From Maribacter sp. (lineage in GTDB: Bacteria; Bacteroidota; Bacteroidia; Flavobacteriales; Flavobacteriaceae), in assembly GCA_011050675.1 (NCBI GenBank), contig DRFI01000010.1, positions 62,001 to 126,000 on the forward strand: a DNA stretch of 64,000 nucleotides. The letters run 5' to 3'. Below, in pieces: positions 19,144 through 29,746 of this stretch. The translations under genes and the position numbers were made by a program. Below the pieces are notes generated by a model. That model was not told the DNA's origin and searched no databases. It was given only the letters and a program-made list of their open reading frames with translations. Position 1 is the stretch's first letter. Every line of letters begins with the position of its first letter.

Positions 19144-19196
19144 ACTGCAAAATTACTTTAATAATACTGGGTTAAAAAAAAATTACCCTAAAAGTA

Positions 19197-19224
19197 AAAA
19201 GGGACGGTAAATACCGTCCCTTTT
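19197..19224 (-). terminator. Rho-independent terminator after dnaK
   Basis: AAAAGGGACGGTA pairs with TACCGTCCCTTTT across a two-base loop, a near-perfect dyad about 22 bp beyond the dnaK stop. The minus-strand 3' side ends in only four U, then AC, so efficiency is uncertain, but the stem is strong. Confidence 0.8.
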
Positions 19225-19246
19225 CTATAACAAATTAAAGTAATAA

Positions 19247-21148
19247 TTATTTAACTTCTTCGAAGTCTACGTCTTCAACGTTATCACCTTCAGAAGCACC
19301 ACCGTCAGCAGTTGGCTCTCCTTGAGGAGCACCACCTTGTGCATCAGCTTGCGCTTTATACATTTCTTCAGATGCTACTTTCCAAGCTTCGTTGATTTTA
19401 TCTAAAGCTGGAGAAATAACTGCAAGGTCTTTACTTTCGTAAGCTGCCTTTAATTCTGCCAAAGCATCTTCAATTGGTTTTTTCTTATCATCAGATAATT
19501 TATCACCAAATTCAGTTAATTGCTTTTCAGTCTGGAAAATCATTCCATCAGCCTCATTCAACTTATCAGCAGTTTCTTTCGCTTTTTTGTCAGACTCTGC
19601 ATTAGCTTCTGCCTCTGCTTTCATCTTCTTGATTTCCTCATCAGTTAAACCTGAAGAAGCTTCAATACGAATATCTTGCGACTTGTTAGTTGCTTTATCT
19701 GTAGCAGATACTTTAATAATACCATTTGCATCAATATCAAAAGTAACTTCGATTTGAGGGGTTCCTCTTTGTGATGGTGGGATACCATCTAAATGGAAAC
19801 GTCCAATAGTTTTATTATCTGGTGCCATTGGTCTTTCACCTTGTAACACGTGAATCTCAACAGATGGCTGATTATCAGCAGCAGTAGAGAATACTTGCGA
19901 TTTCTTTGTTGGAATTGTAGTATTTGACTCAATCAATTTTGTCAATACACCACCCATTGTTTCAATACCCAAAGAAAGAGGTGTAACGTCTAATAACAAT
20001 ACATCTTTTACATCTCCAGTTAATACACCACCTTGTATTGCAGCACCTACAGCTACAACCTCATCTGGGTTAACTCCTTTTGAAGGCTTCTTACCGAAGA
20101 ATTTCTCAACAGCTTCTTGTACTGCTGGTATTCTAGTAGAACCACCAACTAAGATAATTTCATCAATATCGCTATTTGTAAGACCTGCAGCTTTCATTGC
20201 ACTTGCACATGGCTCTATTGTTCTTTTTACTAAATCAGCAATTAATTGCTCGAATTTTGATCTTGTCAAAGTTCTTACTAAGTGCTTAGGTCCAGAAGCA
20301 GTTGCAGTTACATACGGCAAATTAATTTCTGTTTGAGCTGAAGATGATAATTCAATCTTAGCTTTTTCAGCAGCTTCACGTAAACGTTGAAGAGCCATAG
20401 CATCTTTTCTAAGATCCATATCTTCTTCAGATTTGAACTCATCAGCTAACCAATCAATAATTTTTTGATCAACGTCATCACCACCTAAGTGAGTATCACC
20501 ATCAGTAGCTAGTACTTCAAATACACCATCACCTAATTCTAAGATAGAAACATCATGTGTACCTCCACCAAAATCAAATACTACAATTTTTTGCTCGGTA
20601 TCTTTCTTATCCATACCGTACGCCAAAGATGCAGATGTAGGCTCGTTGATAATACGCTCAACAGTTAAACCTGCAATCTCACCAGCTTCTTTAGTCGCTT
20701 GTCTTTGAGAATCATTAAAGTAAGCTGGTACTGTAATTACCGCACGAGTTACTTCTTGTCCTAAATAATCTTCAGCAGTTTTCTTCATTTTCTGAAGAAT
20801 CATCGCTGATAATTCTTGTGGAGAATATAAACGACCATCGATATCTACTCTTGGTGTATCGTTATCTCCTTTTACTACTTTATAAGGAACTCTTTCAGCT
20901 TCTTTACTTGATTCTGAATATTTGTTACCCATAAACCTTTTAATAGAATAAATGGTTTTTTCTGGGTTAGTAACCGCTTGTCTTTTTGCTGGGTCACCTA
21001 CCTTGATTTCTCCACCTTCAACGAAAGCAATCACTGATGGTGTTGTTCTTTTTCCTTCTGCATTCGGAATTACTACTGGCTCGTTACCTTCCATAACTGA
21101 AACACAGGAGTTGGTAGTACCCAAATCTATTCCAATAATCTTACTCAT
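19247..21148 (-). CDS. dnaK: Molecular chaperone DnaK (Hsp70)
   Basis: The ATP-dependent Hsp70 chaperone, 633 residues and full length. The nucleotide-binding domain starts with [14 protein letters not shown] and contains [34 protein letters not shown] and [10 protein letters not shown]. The interdomain linker [14 protein letters not shown] is followed by the substrate-binding domain and an acidic C-terminal tail ending EDVDFEEVK. The second Gly-rich motif has GGGTHDVS where most DnaK have GGGTFDVS, a local variation. Neither grpE nor dnaJ is adjacent. A palindrome and a TTGGC-type promoter candidate lie upstream. Confidence 0.98.
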   Translation of the reverse strand: MSKIIGIDLGTTNSCVSVMEGNEPVVIPNAEGKRTTPSVIAFVEGGEIKVGDPAKRQAVTNPEKTIYSIKRFMGNKYSESSKEAERVPYKVVKGDNDTPRVDIDGRLYSPQELSAMILQKMKKTAEDYLGQEVTRAVITVPAYFNDSQRQATKEAGEIAGLTVERIINEPTSASLAYGMDKKDTEQKIVVFDFGGGTHDVSILELGDGVFEVLATDGDTHLGGDDVDQKIIDWLADEFKSEEDMDLRKDAMALQRLREAAEKAKIELSSSAQTEINLPYVTATASGPKHLVRTLTRSKFEQLIADLVKRTIEPCASAMKAAGLTNSDIDEIILVGGSTRIPAVQEAVEKFFGKKPSKGVNPDEVVAVGAAIQGGVLTGDVKDVLLLDVTPLSLGIETMGGVLTKLIESNTTIPTKKSQVFSTAADNQPSVEIHVLQGERPMAPDNKTIGRFHLDGIPPSQRGTPQIEVTFDIDANGIIKVSATDKATNKSQDIRIEASSGLTDEEIKKMKAEAEANAESDKKAKETADKLNEADGMIFQTEKQLTEFGDKLSDDKKKPIEDALAELKAAYESKDLAVISPALDKINEAWKVASEEMYKAQADAQGGAPQGEPTADGGASEGDNVEDVDFEEVK

Positions 21149-21199
21149 TATTATATGTTTTAAATTAAGTGCTTTATTTTACAATCGATTTGTAAATGA

Positions 21200-21238
21200 C
21201 AAACAATATGCCAAGCAAGAAAAACTGACATGATGTCA
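21200..21238 (-). promoter_or_regulatory. Candidate heat-shock promoter/operator of dnaK
   Basis: On the minus strand, a perfect 13-bp dyad (TGACATCATGTCA, 21226-21238) is followed by TTGGCATATTGTTTG (21200-21214), about 52 bp upstream of dnaK. No standard TAnnTTTG with -33 TTTG is present. The arrangement suggests alternative control of dnaK, but this is inference from one site. Confidence 0.45.
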
Positions 21239-21329
21239 TTATTATCATTTATATCTCTAGAAATATGCCAATTTTGTTTGATAAAAGGTTAGTGAAACAT
21301 TGTACCTTAGCCTACAAAATACATAAGGT

Positions 21330-22760
21330 TTGGAGATAGAAAGTATTAGTGTTTTTGATATGTTAAAGATTGGCGTGGGTCCTTCTAGCTCACATACTCT
21401 TGGACCTTGGCGTGCCGCCGAAAGATGGTTGGCGCGTTTGAATTCCAAAAACAATCTTGAGAAAGTTGAAGAAGTAGAAGTTCACTTATACGGCTCTTTA
21501 TCTTTAACTGGTAAAGGACATGCCACTGACTATGCGGTAATGTTGGGCTTATTGGGCGCCGATCCAGAGTTAATACCAATAGACTCTATCGACTCTTTAA
21601 TTAACACCATAAAGAATGAGCATGTTTTACATTTAGATGGCATTTATAAAATTACTTTCGATCCAAAAAAACATATCATTTTCAATCGAAAATTTCTCCC
21701 CTTCCATGCCAACGGATTAAGATTTCAAGCAAAACTAAAGTCTGGTAAAAAGATTTCTAAAACTTATTATTCCATTGGTGGCGGATTTGTAATTAGTGAG
21801 GAACGAAAAAATGCCAAACGCAAAGTTGACATGTTTAACAAGTTCCCTTTTCCTGTACAAAAAGGAACCGAACTATTAGATTTCTGTAAAAAAGAAAGCT
21901 TAATGATATCGGAACTAGTACTGGAGAACGAAAAGTCTTTGCGAGATGATAAGACAATTGACCACGAATTAAAGAGAATTTGGAATACCATGTTAGAATG
22001 CATGTATACGGGTTGCCATACAGAGGGAACTTTACCTGGCGGATTAAATGTTAAACGCAGGGCATTTGAAATGCACAACAAACTAAAAAGTGATATCCCC
22101 TACTCTACTCCCGAAGAATGGTTGCAGACCATTCGCCAAACCGAAGTAAAATTTAGACAGATTTTACAATGGGTAAGTTGTTTCGCACTTAGTGTCAATG
22201 AAGTGAACGCATCGTTGGGCCGTGTTGTAACCGCCCCTACAAATGGTAGCGCAGGTGTAATACCATCTGTATTAATGTATTATATGGTCATTGAAAATCA
22301 TGCGGGTAATTTTGAGCATGTAAAACAATTTCTACTTGTTGCAGGAGAGATTGGTAGTATTTTCAAAAAAGGAGCTACAATTTCTGCCGCTATGGGTGGA
22401 TGTCAAGCTGAAATCGGCGTATCATCTGCAATGGCAGCGGGTGCCCTTACAGAACTATTGGGCGGCACACCAGAACAAGTACTTATGGCAGCAGAAATTG
22501 CCATGGAACATCACTTAGGTCTTACCTGCGACCCTATCGGAGGTTTAGTCCAGATACCATGTATAGAACGAAATTCTATGGGTGCCATAAAAGCAATTAA
22601 CGCCGCAGAACTGGCTTTAGGGTCAGACCCATCTGCAGCAAAAGTGCCATTAGATAAAGTGGTGCAAACCATGTGGGAAACCGCAAAAGATATGAGCTCT
22701 AAATACAAAGAAACTTCTGAAGGAGGGTTAGCTGTTGGTGTTTATCTAAGTGACTGCTAG
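21330..22760 (+). CDS. sdaA: L-serine ammonia-lyase, iron-sulfur type
   Basis: This enzyme deaminates L-serine to pyruvate and ammonia using a [4Fe-4S] cluster. It has 476 residues. The N-terminal beta domain contains [20 protein letters not shown], and the C-terminal alpha domain carries the cluster-type cysteines: [31 protein letters not shown] and the terminal SDC. The start is TTG 21330: an in-frame TAA lies just upstream, and the first ATG (21360) would remove conserved N-terminal residues. AAGG precedes the TTG. The gene diverges from dnaK. Confidence 0.93.
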   Translation: MEIESISVFDMLKIGVGPSSSHTLGPWRAAERWLARLNSKNNLEKVEEVEVHLYGSLSLTGKGHATDYAVMLGLLGADPELIPIDSIDSLINTIKNEHVLHLDGIYKITFDPKKHIIFNRKFLPFHANGLRFQAKLKSGKKISKTYYSIGGGFVISEERKNAKRKVDMFNKFPFPVQKGTELLDFCKKESLMISELVLENEKSLRDDKTIDHELKRIWNTMLECMYTGCHTEGTLPGGLNVKRRAFEMHNKLKSDIPYSTPEEWLQTIRQTEVKFRQILQWVSCFALSVNEVNASLGRVVTAPTNGSAGVIPSVLMYYMVIENHAGNFEHVKQFLLVAGEIGSIFKKGATISAAMGGCQAEIGVSSAMAAGALTELLGGTPEQVLMAAEIAMEHHLGLTCDPIGGLVQIPCIERNSMGAIKAINAAELALGSDPSAAKVPLDKVVQTMWETAKDMSSKYKETSEGGLAVGVYLSDC

Positions 22761-22847
22761 TTCTATTTCAGATTTCAACAACCTTTTATGTAATAGTCAT
22801 TTATAGGGCCGTCTTATAATAAACTATAATTCCGCTAAATTTAATTT

Positions 22848-24767
22848 ATGAAAAACCTGATTTCTGAAAGGGTAGCAGATTTTATTAAAAATTACCCCCC
22901 TTTTAATGTCCTGGATAGTAAATCATTATTTCAGTTAGCAGAGCAAGTCCTTATAGTTTATAAAGAAAAGAACAGCATTATTTTTTCTGTAGATGAAAGT
23001 CAGCATTCTCACTTTTACTTAGTACATAAAGGTGCTGTAACATTAAGCAATCCTGCTACCTCGAACATTCTCGATTTTTGTGACGAGGGAGATATTTTTG
23101 GTCTACGCCCACTTTTTGCTAATGAAAATTATAAGTTGGAAGCTAGAGCGCATGAAGAATCTATTCTTTACGGAATTCCTATTGATATTTTTAGACCTAT
23201 AGCAAAAGAGAACGAAGAGGTAACTGTTTTTTTAATGGAGAGCTTTGCCTCAAACACTCGTAATCCTTATGCAAAAAACCAAAAAGGACAACTCTATGAA
23301 AGTGATGATAACGAAACTATTAGCAATGAGGTAATAATCCCTGATTTACAATTAGCCAGCTACTCAAAAAAATTAGTGACTTGTTCTACTAGAACAACCA
23401 TACAAAAGGCTGCTGAAATAATGACCAAAAGACAAATTGGGTCCATTCTAGTAATCAGAAAAGATTTACCTGTAGGCATTATAACCGACAAAGATTTTAG
23501 AAACAAAGTTATATCTGGTAAGCAACCAATTACCGCCACGGTTAAATCTATAATGACTACGCCCGTAATTACTTACCCAAAGAATCTTACGATTACACAA
23601 GCACAAATGGCAATGATGAAAAGTAACATCAGTCATTTGGTCATAACGGAAGACGGCACACCTAATTCTGCTGCATTAGGTATTTTATCTAAGCATGATG
23701 TTATGGTTTCTTTGGGTGACAACCCTGCCGTACTAGTAAAAGCTATTAAGCGTACGTCAAAAATTAAAAAAATAAAGCAGCTCAGAAAAAGTGTCATGGT
23801 ACTTTTGACCGGGTACTTAGAACAAAATATTCCTTTAGGATTAATTGCTAAAATTATCTCTGAACTAAACGATACCTGTATTAAGCAAGTTGTTGAAATT
23901 TCTATCGCAAAAATGGACACTCCGCCGCCTGCAAAATTTGCATGGCTAGCACTAGGTAGCCAAGGCAGAAGTGAGCAACTATTGCACACCGATCAAGATA
24001 ATGCCTTGGTATTTGAAGATGTTCCCGAAGAAGATTTACCCAAGACCACTACTTATTTTTTAAATCTTTCCAAGCATATAACTAAAGCACTAAATACAAT
24101 CGGATACGAATACTGCCCAGCAGATATGATGGCCTCCAATCCAAAATGGTGCTTAAGCTTACAAGAATGGAAAAACAAGTTATCGTATTGGATTGGAAAC
24201 CCAGGACCAAACGAAGTATTAATGTCTTCTATTTTTTTCGATTATAGTTTAGCATATGGCGAACGTAATCTATTGGATAACATGTCTGAACACATATTTA
24301 GAACCGTTGAAAAATACCCTGTTTTCTTAGTGCATTTAGCAAACGGAGCATTACAGAGTCCTTCACCTACAGGATTTTTTAGACAATTTGTTGTAGAACA
24401 AGACGGACAACACAAAGATTCTTTTGACCTGAAAAGCAGAGCATTAAGACCGCTAATAGATGCTGCTAGGGTTTTGATACTATCGCATTCTGTTAAGGCA
24501 ATTAGCAACACATGGGAAAGATATGAGAAGTTAGCAGAACTTGAACCCAATAACCAAGAGTTGTATTTGGCTTGTTCTTATGCCACCAAGGCATTATTAA
24601 AATTTAGAACACGACAAGGGTTAGCTAATCATGATTCAGGAAGGTTTATTCAACTAGATCAATTGAGTAAGCAAGAAAAAATGAAATTAAAGCGCACCTT
24701 TAAAGCAATTAAAGAAATTCAAGAATTGATTACACTTCGTTTTAAGGTTACTAATATTTTAGGGTAA
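22848..24767 (+). CDS. cNMP-binding/CBS/DUF294 nucleotidyltransferase-like signalling protein
   Basis: A 639-residue soluble protein. An N-terminal cyclic-nucleotide-binding-like domain (about 15-135) is followed by a CBS pair (about 175-295, KRQIGSILVI and GIITDKDFRN). A DUF294 nucleotidyltransferase-like domain (about 330-475) carries GSQGRSEQLLHTDQDNALVF. A DUF294 C-terminal domain follows (about 490-630). The G-S and D-x-D pattern of the nucleotidyltransferase fold is intact, which suggests a GlnD-like sensory enzyme. The stop overlaps the start of the exonuclease gene (TAATG), and this pairing recurs across bacteria. The ligand and reaction are not established. Confidence 0.88.
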   Translation: MKNLISERVADFIKNYPPFNVLDSKSLFQLAEQVLIVYKEKNSIIFSVDESQHSHFYLVHKGAVTLSNPATSNILDFCDEGDIFGLRPLFANENYKLEARAHEESILYGIPIDIFRPIAKENEEVTVFLMESFASNTRNPYAKNQKGQLYESDDNETISNEVIIPDLQLASYSKKLVTCSTRTTIQKAAEIMTKRQIGSILVIRKDLPVGIITDKDFRNKVISGKQPITATVKSIMTTPVITYPKNLTITQAQMAMMKSNISHLVITEDGTPNSAALGILSKHDVMVSLGDNPAVLVKAIKRTSKIKKIKQLRKSVMVLLTGYLEQNIPLGLIAKIISELNDTCIKQVVEISIAKMDTPPPAKFAWLALGSQGRSEQLLHTDQDNALVFEDVPEEDLPKTTTYFLNLSKHITKALNTIGYEYCPADMMASNPKWCLSLQEWKNKLSYWIGNPGPNEVLMSSIFFDYSLAYGERNLLDNMSEHIFRTVEKYPVFLVHLANGALQSPSPTGFFRQFVVEQDGQHKDSFDLKSRALRPLIDAARVLILSHSVKAISNTWERYEKLAELEPNNQELYLACSYATKALLKFRTRQGLANHDSGRFIQLDQLSKQEKMKLKRTFKAIKEIQELITLRFKVTNILG

Positions 24768-25423
24768 TGGGACTATTTAAAAAAACACCTAAGAACTTAC
24801 CGGAATACTGGTCTAAATATGAGAGCCTTTTTAAGGATCCACAGAGTAAAAATTTTGACGAATTAATTTTTGTTGTTCTTGATACCGAAACAACAGGTTT
24901 TAGTTTTGAAGATGATAGAATATTATCTATTGGAGCTGTAAAAATCAAAAAAGAAACCATTTCTGTACAGGACGTTTTTGATATATACTTGACACAAGAA
25001 AAATTTAACAAAGAAACAGTTCATGTACACGGACTCTTAAAAAACGGGCAAAGAGAATGTATCAGTGAAATTTTGGCACTTGAGAAATTTCTAGAATATG
25101 TCGGTAATGCTATCATAGTAGCCCACCATGCAGGCTTTGATATGGGAATGCTTAATACTGCACTTGTAAGGCATGGGTTACCTAAATTAAAAAACACTGT
25201 ATTGGATACAAGTGTTATTTATAAGAAGACACTAATTAAATCTTATTTAGTTCAACCTAAACCCAGCTATACTTTAGACGAATTAGCAGAGAAATTTTCC
25301 ATCTCTAAAAAAGATAGGCATACAGCTTTGGGTGATGCCTATATCACTGCAGTTGCCTTCTTAAAAATAATATCAAGGTTAAAGGAGAAGAAAAACTTCT
25401 CCCTTAAATCCTTAATTAGATAG
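24767..25423 (+). CDS. 3'-5' exonuclease, DnaQ/DEDDh family
   Basis: A 218-residue exonuclease. Exo I is VLDTETTGFSFEDDRILSIG (D and E), Exo II is IVAHHAGFDMGML, and Exo III is DRHTALGDAYIT (H and D), so the DEDDh catalytic set is complete. It is close in length to proteobacterial exonucleases encoded with DUF294 proteins. Its ATG overlaps the stop of the preceding gene, so the two are co-translated. The last codons contain a perfect 7-bp hairpin (25384-25402) that may act on transcript ends. Confidence 0.9.
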   Translation: MGLFKKTPKNLPEYWSKYESLFKDPQSKNFDELIFVVLDTETTGFSFEDDRILSIGAVKIKKETISVQDVFDIYLTQEKFNKETVHVHGLLKNGQRECISEILALEKFLEYVGNAIIVAHHAGFDMGMLNTALVRHGLPKLKNTVLDTSVIYKKTLIKSYLVQPKPSYTLDELAEKFSISKKDRHTALGDAYITAVAFLKIISRLKEKKNFSLKSLIR

Positions 25424-25426
25424 TCC

Positions 25427-26383
25427 TTAAAGGCTTTCCAAATAATTTAACACGTTTCTATTGATACGGTCGTTTATATGGGTAGTATCTGCCTTTACAA
25501 AAGGCTCGCCTGTAATGTGCTCATAAAGCTCAATGTAACGCTCAGATACAGATTCTATATATTCATCTGTCATATGCGGTATGGTCTGCCCTTCTAATCC
25601 TTGAAAATCATTAGCTATCAACCATTGTCTTACAAACTCTTTAGAAAGTTGCTTCTGTGTTTCATTTGTATTCTGCCTTTCTTGATATCCTTCAGAATAA
25701 AAATATCTAGAAGAATCCGGAGTATGTATTTCGTCTATCAGTACAATTTTGCCTTCCTTAGTTTTTCCGAATTCATATTTTGTATCTACCAAAATTAATC
25801 CTCTTTTTGCAGCTATTTCAGTACCTCTTTCAAAAAGAGCGTAAGTATATTTTTCAAGGATAGCATAATCTTCTGCAGATACTATTCCTTTACTTAAAAT
25901 ATCTTCTTTTGAAATATCCTCATCATGATCTCCCATTTCTGCTTTTGTAGCAGGGGTTATAATTGGATTCGGGAATTTATCATTTTCCTTCATTCCATCC
26001 GGCATAGCTACACCACAAAGCATTCTTTTTCCAGCTTTATACTCTCTAGATGCGTGTCCAGACATGTACCCACGTATAACCATTTCAATTTTAAAAGGTT
26101 CACAAGCAACGCCTACAGCCACATTTGGATCGGGAGTTGCAGTTAACCAATTAGGTACAATATCTTCTGTAGAAGCCATCATCTGTGTTGCAATCTGATT
26201 TAGAATTTGACCTTTATAAGGAATTCCTTTAGGCATAACTACATCAAAAGCAGACAACCTATCAGTAGCCACCATCACCAACATATCGTTATCAAGTGTA
26301 TATACAGACCTTACTTTGCCTTTGTAGACATTTTTTTGACCTGGGAAATTAAATTCTGTTTCGTAAATAGTATTGTTCGACAT
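25427..26383 (-). CDS. purC: Phosphoribosylaminoimidazole-succinocarboxamide synthase (PurC)
   Basis: SAICAR synthetase of purine biosynthesis: it joins CAIR and aspartate using ATP. It has 318 residues, the longer form seen in Bacteroidota and yeast-like enzymes. Visible signatures are [28 protein letters not shown] at the N-terminus (glycine-rich and DR.SAFD), [25 protein letters not shown] and [13 protein letters not shown]. It lies downstream of phoH (8 bp), probably in one transcript, and converges with the exonuclease gene. Confidence 0.96.
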   Translation of the reverse strand: MSNNTIYETEFNFPGQKNVYKGKVRSVYTLDNDMLVMVATDRLSAFDVVMPKGIPYKGQILNQIATQMMASTEDIVPNWLTATPDPNVAVGVACEPFKIEMVIRGYMSGHASREYKAGKRMLCGVAMPDGMKENDKFPNPIITPATKAEMGDHDEDISKEDILSKGIVSAEDYAILEKYTYALFERGTEIAAKRGLILVDTKYEFGKTKEGKIVLIDEIHTPDSSRYFYSEGYQERQNTNETQKQLSKEFVRQWLIANDFQGLEGQTIPHMTDEYIESVSERYIELYEHITGEPFVKADTTHINDRINRNVLNYLESL

Positions 26384-26391
26384 GTATTTTA

Positions 26392-27345
26392 TTAATTGTG
26401 GTGTTCAATAGTTTTATAAGCTTCTATTACTTTTTTAACAAGCTTATGGCGAATTACATCTTTATCATCAAGGTAGATTACTTCTATACCTTCAACATTC
26501 TGCAAAATTAACAAAGCCTCCTTTAATCCTGAAACTGTTCTACGTGGTAAATCAATCTGCCCAGGATCGCCAGTTATCAAAAATCTAGCATTTTTCCCCA
26601 TTCTGGTAAGAAACATTTTCATTTGTGCGTGGGTCGTATTCTGTGCCTCATCTAAAATAACAAAGGCATTATCCAACGTTCTACCGCGCATAAATGCCAT
26701 TGGGGCAATTTGTATAGTTCCATTCTCAATGTAATGCACCAATTTCTCAGCAGGTATCATGTCTCTTAACGCATCATACAATGGTTGCATGTAAGGATCT
26801 AATTTCTCTTTTAAATCGCCTGGTAAAAACCCTAAATTCTCACCAGCCTCTACAGCAGGTCTTGTCAATATGATTTTTTTTACTTGCTTCTCTTTTAATG
26901 CTTTCACAGCAAGAGCTACACCTGTATATGTTTTACCTGTACCAGCCGGTCCAATAGCAAAAACCATATCGTTCTTTTTAGATGCATCTACTAAACGTCT
27001 TTGGTTAGCAGTTTGGGCTTTAATTAACCTACCACTTACACCATGAACTAAGGTTTCTCCACTGTTCTTCGATGATTTAGATTCATCTTCCTCAGAACTT
27101 GTCAAGATTCTTTCAATGCTATTTTCGTCTAACTTATTATATTTTATGAAATGTTGGGTAAGCAAATCGAATCGTTTTTCAAACTCTACTAAAAGTTCTT
27201 CATCTCCAAACACTTTAATTTTATTACCACGGGCAACAATTTTCAGTTTTGGAAAATACTTTTTCAATAAATCAATATGTTCATTTTGCTGCCCAAAAAA
27301 CTCTCTCGGGCTAATTTCGGTAAGTTCTAGAATTATCTCGTTCAA
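26392..27345 (-). CDS. phoH: PhoH family ATPase
   Basis: A 317-residue PhoH-like P-loop ATPase, a cytoplasmic RNA-associated ATPase of uncertain exact role. It has an N-terminal KH-like region (about 1-80), Walker [14 protein letters not shown] (about 130), Walker [13 protein letters not shown] and [11 protein letters not shown]. No ATG exists near the conserved N-terminus and none lies upstream in frame, so TTG 27345 ([11 protein letters not shown]) is the best start. It is followed 8 bp later by purC. Confidence 0.92.
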   Translation of the reverse strand: MNEIILELTEISPREFFGQQNEHIDLLKKYFPKLKIVARGNKIKVFGDEELLVEFEKRFDLLTQHFIKYNKLDENSIERILTSSEEDESKSSKNSGETLVHGVSGRLIKAQTANQRRLVDASKKNDMVFAIGPAGTGKTYTGVALAVKALKEKQVKKIILTRPAVEAGENLGFLPGDLKEKLDPYMQPLYDALRDMIPAEKLVHYIENGTIQIAPMAFMRGRTLDNAFVILDEAQNTTHAQMKMFLTRMGKNARFLITGDPGQIDLPRRTVSGLKEALLILQNVEGIEVIYLDDKDVIRHKLVKKVIEAYKTIEHHN

Positions 27346-27411
27346 ACAGTCAGTTTTATAATGATTTATAGTTAGCGAAGATTAATTTCTAATCGCTGTT
27401 TTTTTGTTTAA

Positions 27412-27446
27412 TTTTGTATATCAAATTTAAGCAAATTTTAAGTTTG
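27412..27446 (+). promoter_or_regulatory. Promoter of the SAM hydrolase gene
   Basis: A -33 TTTTG (27412-27416) and a -7 TAAGTTTG (27439-27446), 22 bp apart, match the Bacteroidota primary sigma consensus TTTG/TAnnTTTG. The predicted transcript begins about 22 bp before the ATG at 27476. Confidence 0.55.
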
Positions 27447-27475
27447 ACTAACCAAAAACATATCAACATTGCTGT

Positions 27476-28306
27476 ATGGCAATCATCACCCTAACAACAG
27501 ATTTCGGATTAAAAGATCACTTTGTGGCCGTACTAAAAGGTTCCATATATAGTGAATTACCCGATGCTAAGATTGTTGATATATCGCATGACATCATGCC
27601 TTTCAACATTCAAGAGTGCGCGTATATTCTTTCTAATTCTTATAAAAGTTTCCCAAAAGGAACTATACATATTGTAGGTGTAGATTCTGAAGAAACACCC
27701 GACAACAAGCATGTAGTTGCACTTGTTAACGGTCATTATTTTATTAGCGCAAATACTGGTGTCATTGGACTAATTACCTCAGAAATGACTCCTGAAAAAG
27801 TGGTGGAAATTAATCTACCAGACTCCATTGCAAACTCATTTCCTGTTTTAAATGTGTTCATTCAAGTTGCGTGTCATATTGCTCGTGGAGGTACCTTAGA
27901 AATTGTTGGTAAACCATATACCGAATTAAATGATCTTAGAGAATTTGCTCCTAGAATTGTAGAAGATGGTAAAAAGATTATTGGTAGCGTTATCTATATA
28001 GACAACTATGGTAATGTCATTACTAATATTCGTAAAAACCTATTTGACGCCTACCGGAAAGACCGAAACTATACACTTTTAGTTCGCAATCATAAGATTA
28101 CAACGATACATAAAGCGTACAACGACTTTATAGATTATAGTTTGGAAAAAAACCAACGAAAAAGTGCAGGTGACCTATTAGCCATATTCAATTCTTCTGA
28201 CTATATTGAGTTGGCTATTTATAAAAGTAATCTGACTACTGTAGGTGGTGCATCTACCCTATTAGGATTGGATTATAGAGACACCATTATGGTCGATTTT
28301 GAATAA
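27476..28306 (+). CDS. SAM hydroxide adenosyltransferase (DUF62, chlorinase/fluorinase superfamily)
   Basis: A 276-residue member of the SAM-dependent halogenase/SAM hydrolase fold. It has the N-terminal ITLTTDFGLKDHFVAVLKG, SHDIMPFNIQECAYIL, and a C-terminal domain with YIDNYGNVITNI and STLLGL. Most members hydrolyse S-adenosylmethionine to adenosine and methionine rather than halogenating, and nothing here suggests a halogenase. It is divergent from phoH, with a promoter in between. Length and architecture are normal. Confidence 0.9.
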   Translation: MAIITLTTDFGLKDHFVAVLKGSIYSELPDAKIVDISHDIMPFNIQECAYILSNSYKSFPKGTIHIVGVDSEETPDNKHVVALVNGHYFISANTGVIGLITSEMTPEKVVEINLPDSIANSFPVLNVFIQVACHIARGGTLEIVGKPYTELNDLREFAPRIVEDGKKIIGSVIYIDNYGNVITNIRKNLFDAYRKDRNYTLLVRNHKITTIHKAYNDFIDYSLEKNQRKSAGDLLAIFNSSDYIELAIYKSNLTTVGGASTLLGLDYRDTIMVDFE

Positions 28307-28437
28307 ATTAAAAAAGTAAATTATTGAGTTTATAAATTGAAACAACAGTTCTACAAAAGAAAACAAAAGTTAATAACTATTTTTTAGAACTAATATTGAC
28401 AGACTTTAACTAGTAAAACCTAGTATTACACATCACC

Positions 28438-28467
28438 TTTAGTGCATAGAAACTGTTAATAAGTTTG
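28438..28467 (+). promoter_or_regulatory. Candidate dnaN promoter
   Basis: TTTA (28438-28441, three of four to TTTG) lies 18 bp before TAAGTTTG (28460-28467), the Bacteroidota promoter spacing. A second -7-like TATCTTTG lies at 28492-28499. Either would give dnaN a leader of about 75-110 nt. Confidence 0.4.
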
Positions 28468-28583
28468 TTTCCTTAAAAAGACCAATTAAAATATCTTTGT
28501 TGGTAACTAAAACTGCCAACGATTAGGAGTTTAAACCTATTGTTCTTGATTAGCTCATGAATAATATCAATAAAATTAAAAGA

Positions 28584-29702
28584 ATGAAATTTATAGTTTC
28601 AAGTACCTATTTACTAAAACAACTTCAAATTTTAGGAGGTGTTATCAACAACAGTAATACGTTACCAATATTAGATAATTTCCTATTCGATTTGCAAAAG
28701 GATAAACTAACGGTATCTGCCTCTGACTTGGAAACAACGATGAGTTCGGTTATTAAAGTTGATTCTGACAACGAAGGTACCATAGCTGTACCGGCAAGAT
28801 TGCTTTTAGAAACTTTGAAAACTTTTCCTGAGCAACCACTAACATTTGTTGTTGAGGATAACAATACAGTAGAAATTAGTTCTAACCATGGTAAATATGC
28901 TCTTGCATATGCAGATGGTGCAGAGTTTCCAAAAGCGGTTGAATTATCTAGCCCAAGTTCTACAACACTACTTGGAGATATTTTAGCCACTGCAATTAAC
29001 AAAACAATTTTTGCTGCCGGTAACGATGATTTAAGACCCGTAATGAGCGGTGTCTTTTTCCAATTCTCTCCAGAGAATTTAACATTCGTTGCTACAGATG
29101 CGCATAAATTAGTAAAATATCAACGTACAGATGTTAGAGCATCTCAAGTTGCTGAATTTATTATGCCTAAAAAACCCTTAACCTTGTTAAAAGGAATATT
29201 GGCAGGTAGTGAGTCAGATGTACTTATAGAATACAATGAAAGCAATGCTAAATTCAGTTTTGAAGAAACTGAATTAATTTGTAGACTAATTGATGGTAAG
29301 TACCCTAATTATGAAGCGGTAATACCAAAAGAGAATCCTAATAAGCTTACAATAGCTAGAAATCAGTTTTTGAGTTCAGTTAGAAGGGTTTCTATTTTCT
29401 CTAACAAAACAACACATCAAATTCGTTTAAAAATAGCTGGCGCTGAATTGAATATTTCTGCAGAAGATCTAGATTATTCAAATAAGGCAGAAGAGCGATT
29501 AACTTGTTCTTACCAGGGCGATGATATGCAAATAGGTTTCAACTCAAGATTCTTAACAGAAATGCTAAACAATTTAAATTCTGATGAAGTTTCTTTAGAA
29601 ATGAGTTTACCAAACCGTGCAGGTATCCTTACTCCTACTGATGGTTTAGATGAAGGTGAATATGTTACAATGTTGGTAATGCCTGTTATGCTTAACAGTT
29701 AG
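28584..29702 (+). CDS. dnaN: DNA polymerase III sliding clamp, beta subunit
   Basis: The replication processivity clamp, 372 residues, with the expected three repeats of the clamp fold. MKFIVSSTYLLKQLQILGGVI marks the N-terminus. VFFQFSPENLTFVATDAHKL and the C-terminal SRFLTEMLNNL with VMPVML follow. ATG 28584 is chosen; nine extra codons upstream (from 28557) are outside the family. It is not next to dnaA here, as is usual in flavobacteria, and its direct downstream neighbour is on the other strand. Confidence 0.96.
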   Translation: MKFIVSSTYLLKQLQILGGVINNSNTLPILDNFLFDLQKDKLTVSASDLETTMSSVIKVDSDNEGTIAVPARLLLETLKTFPEQPLTFVVEDNNTVEISSNHGKYALAYADGAEFPKAVELSSPSSTTLLGDILATAINKTIFAAGNDDLRPVMSGVFFQFSPENLTFVATDAHKLVKYQRTDVRASQVAEFIMPKKPLTLLKGILAGSESDVLIEYNESNAKFSFEETELICRLIDGKYPNYEAVIPKENPNKLTIARNQFLSSVRRVSIFSNKTTHQIRLKIAGAELNISAEDLDYSNKAEERLTCSYQGDDMQIGFNSRFLTEMLNNLNSDEVSLEMSLPNRAGILTPTDGLDEGEYVTMLVMPVMLNS

Positions 29703-29714
29703 AATAATTTTGAT

Positions 29715-29746
29715 TGAATCAGTTGATTTAGTTTATCGACTGATTC
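29715..29746 (+). terminator. Probable dnaN terminator (convergent region)
   Basis: GAATCAGTTGAT pairs with ATCGACTGATTC (one G-U pair) beginning 13 bp after the dnaN stop. The following U-run is weak and interrupted (ATTCTATTTC). The structure overlaps the last codon of the converging gene. Confidence 0.5.

Noticed and set aside
27476..28306. Fluorinase or chlorinase making halogenated metabolites
   Set aside because: The family fold matches, but this gene is in a housekeeping context and most such proteins are SAM hydrolases; no halogenase-specific feature is visible.
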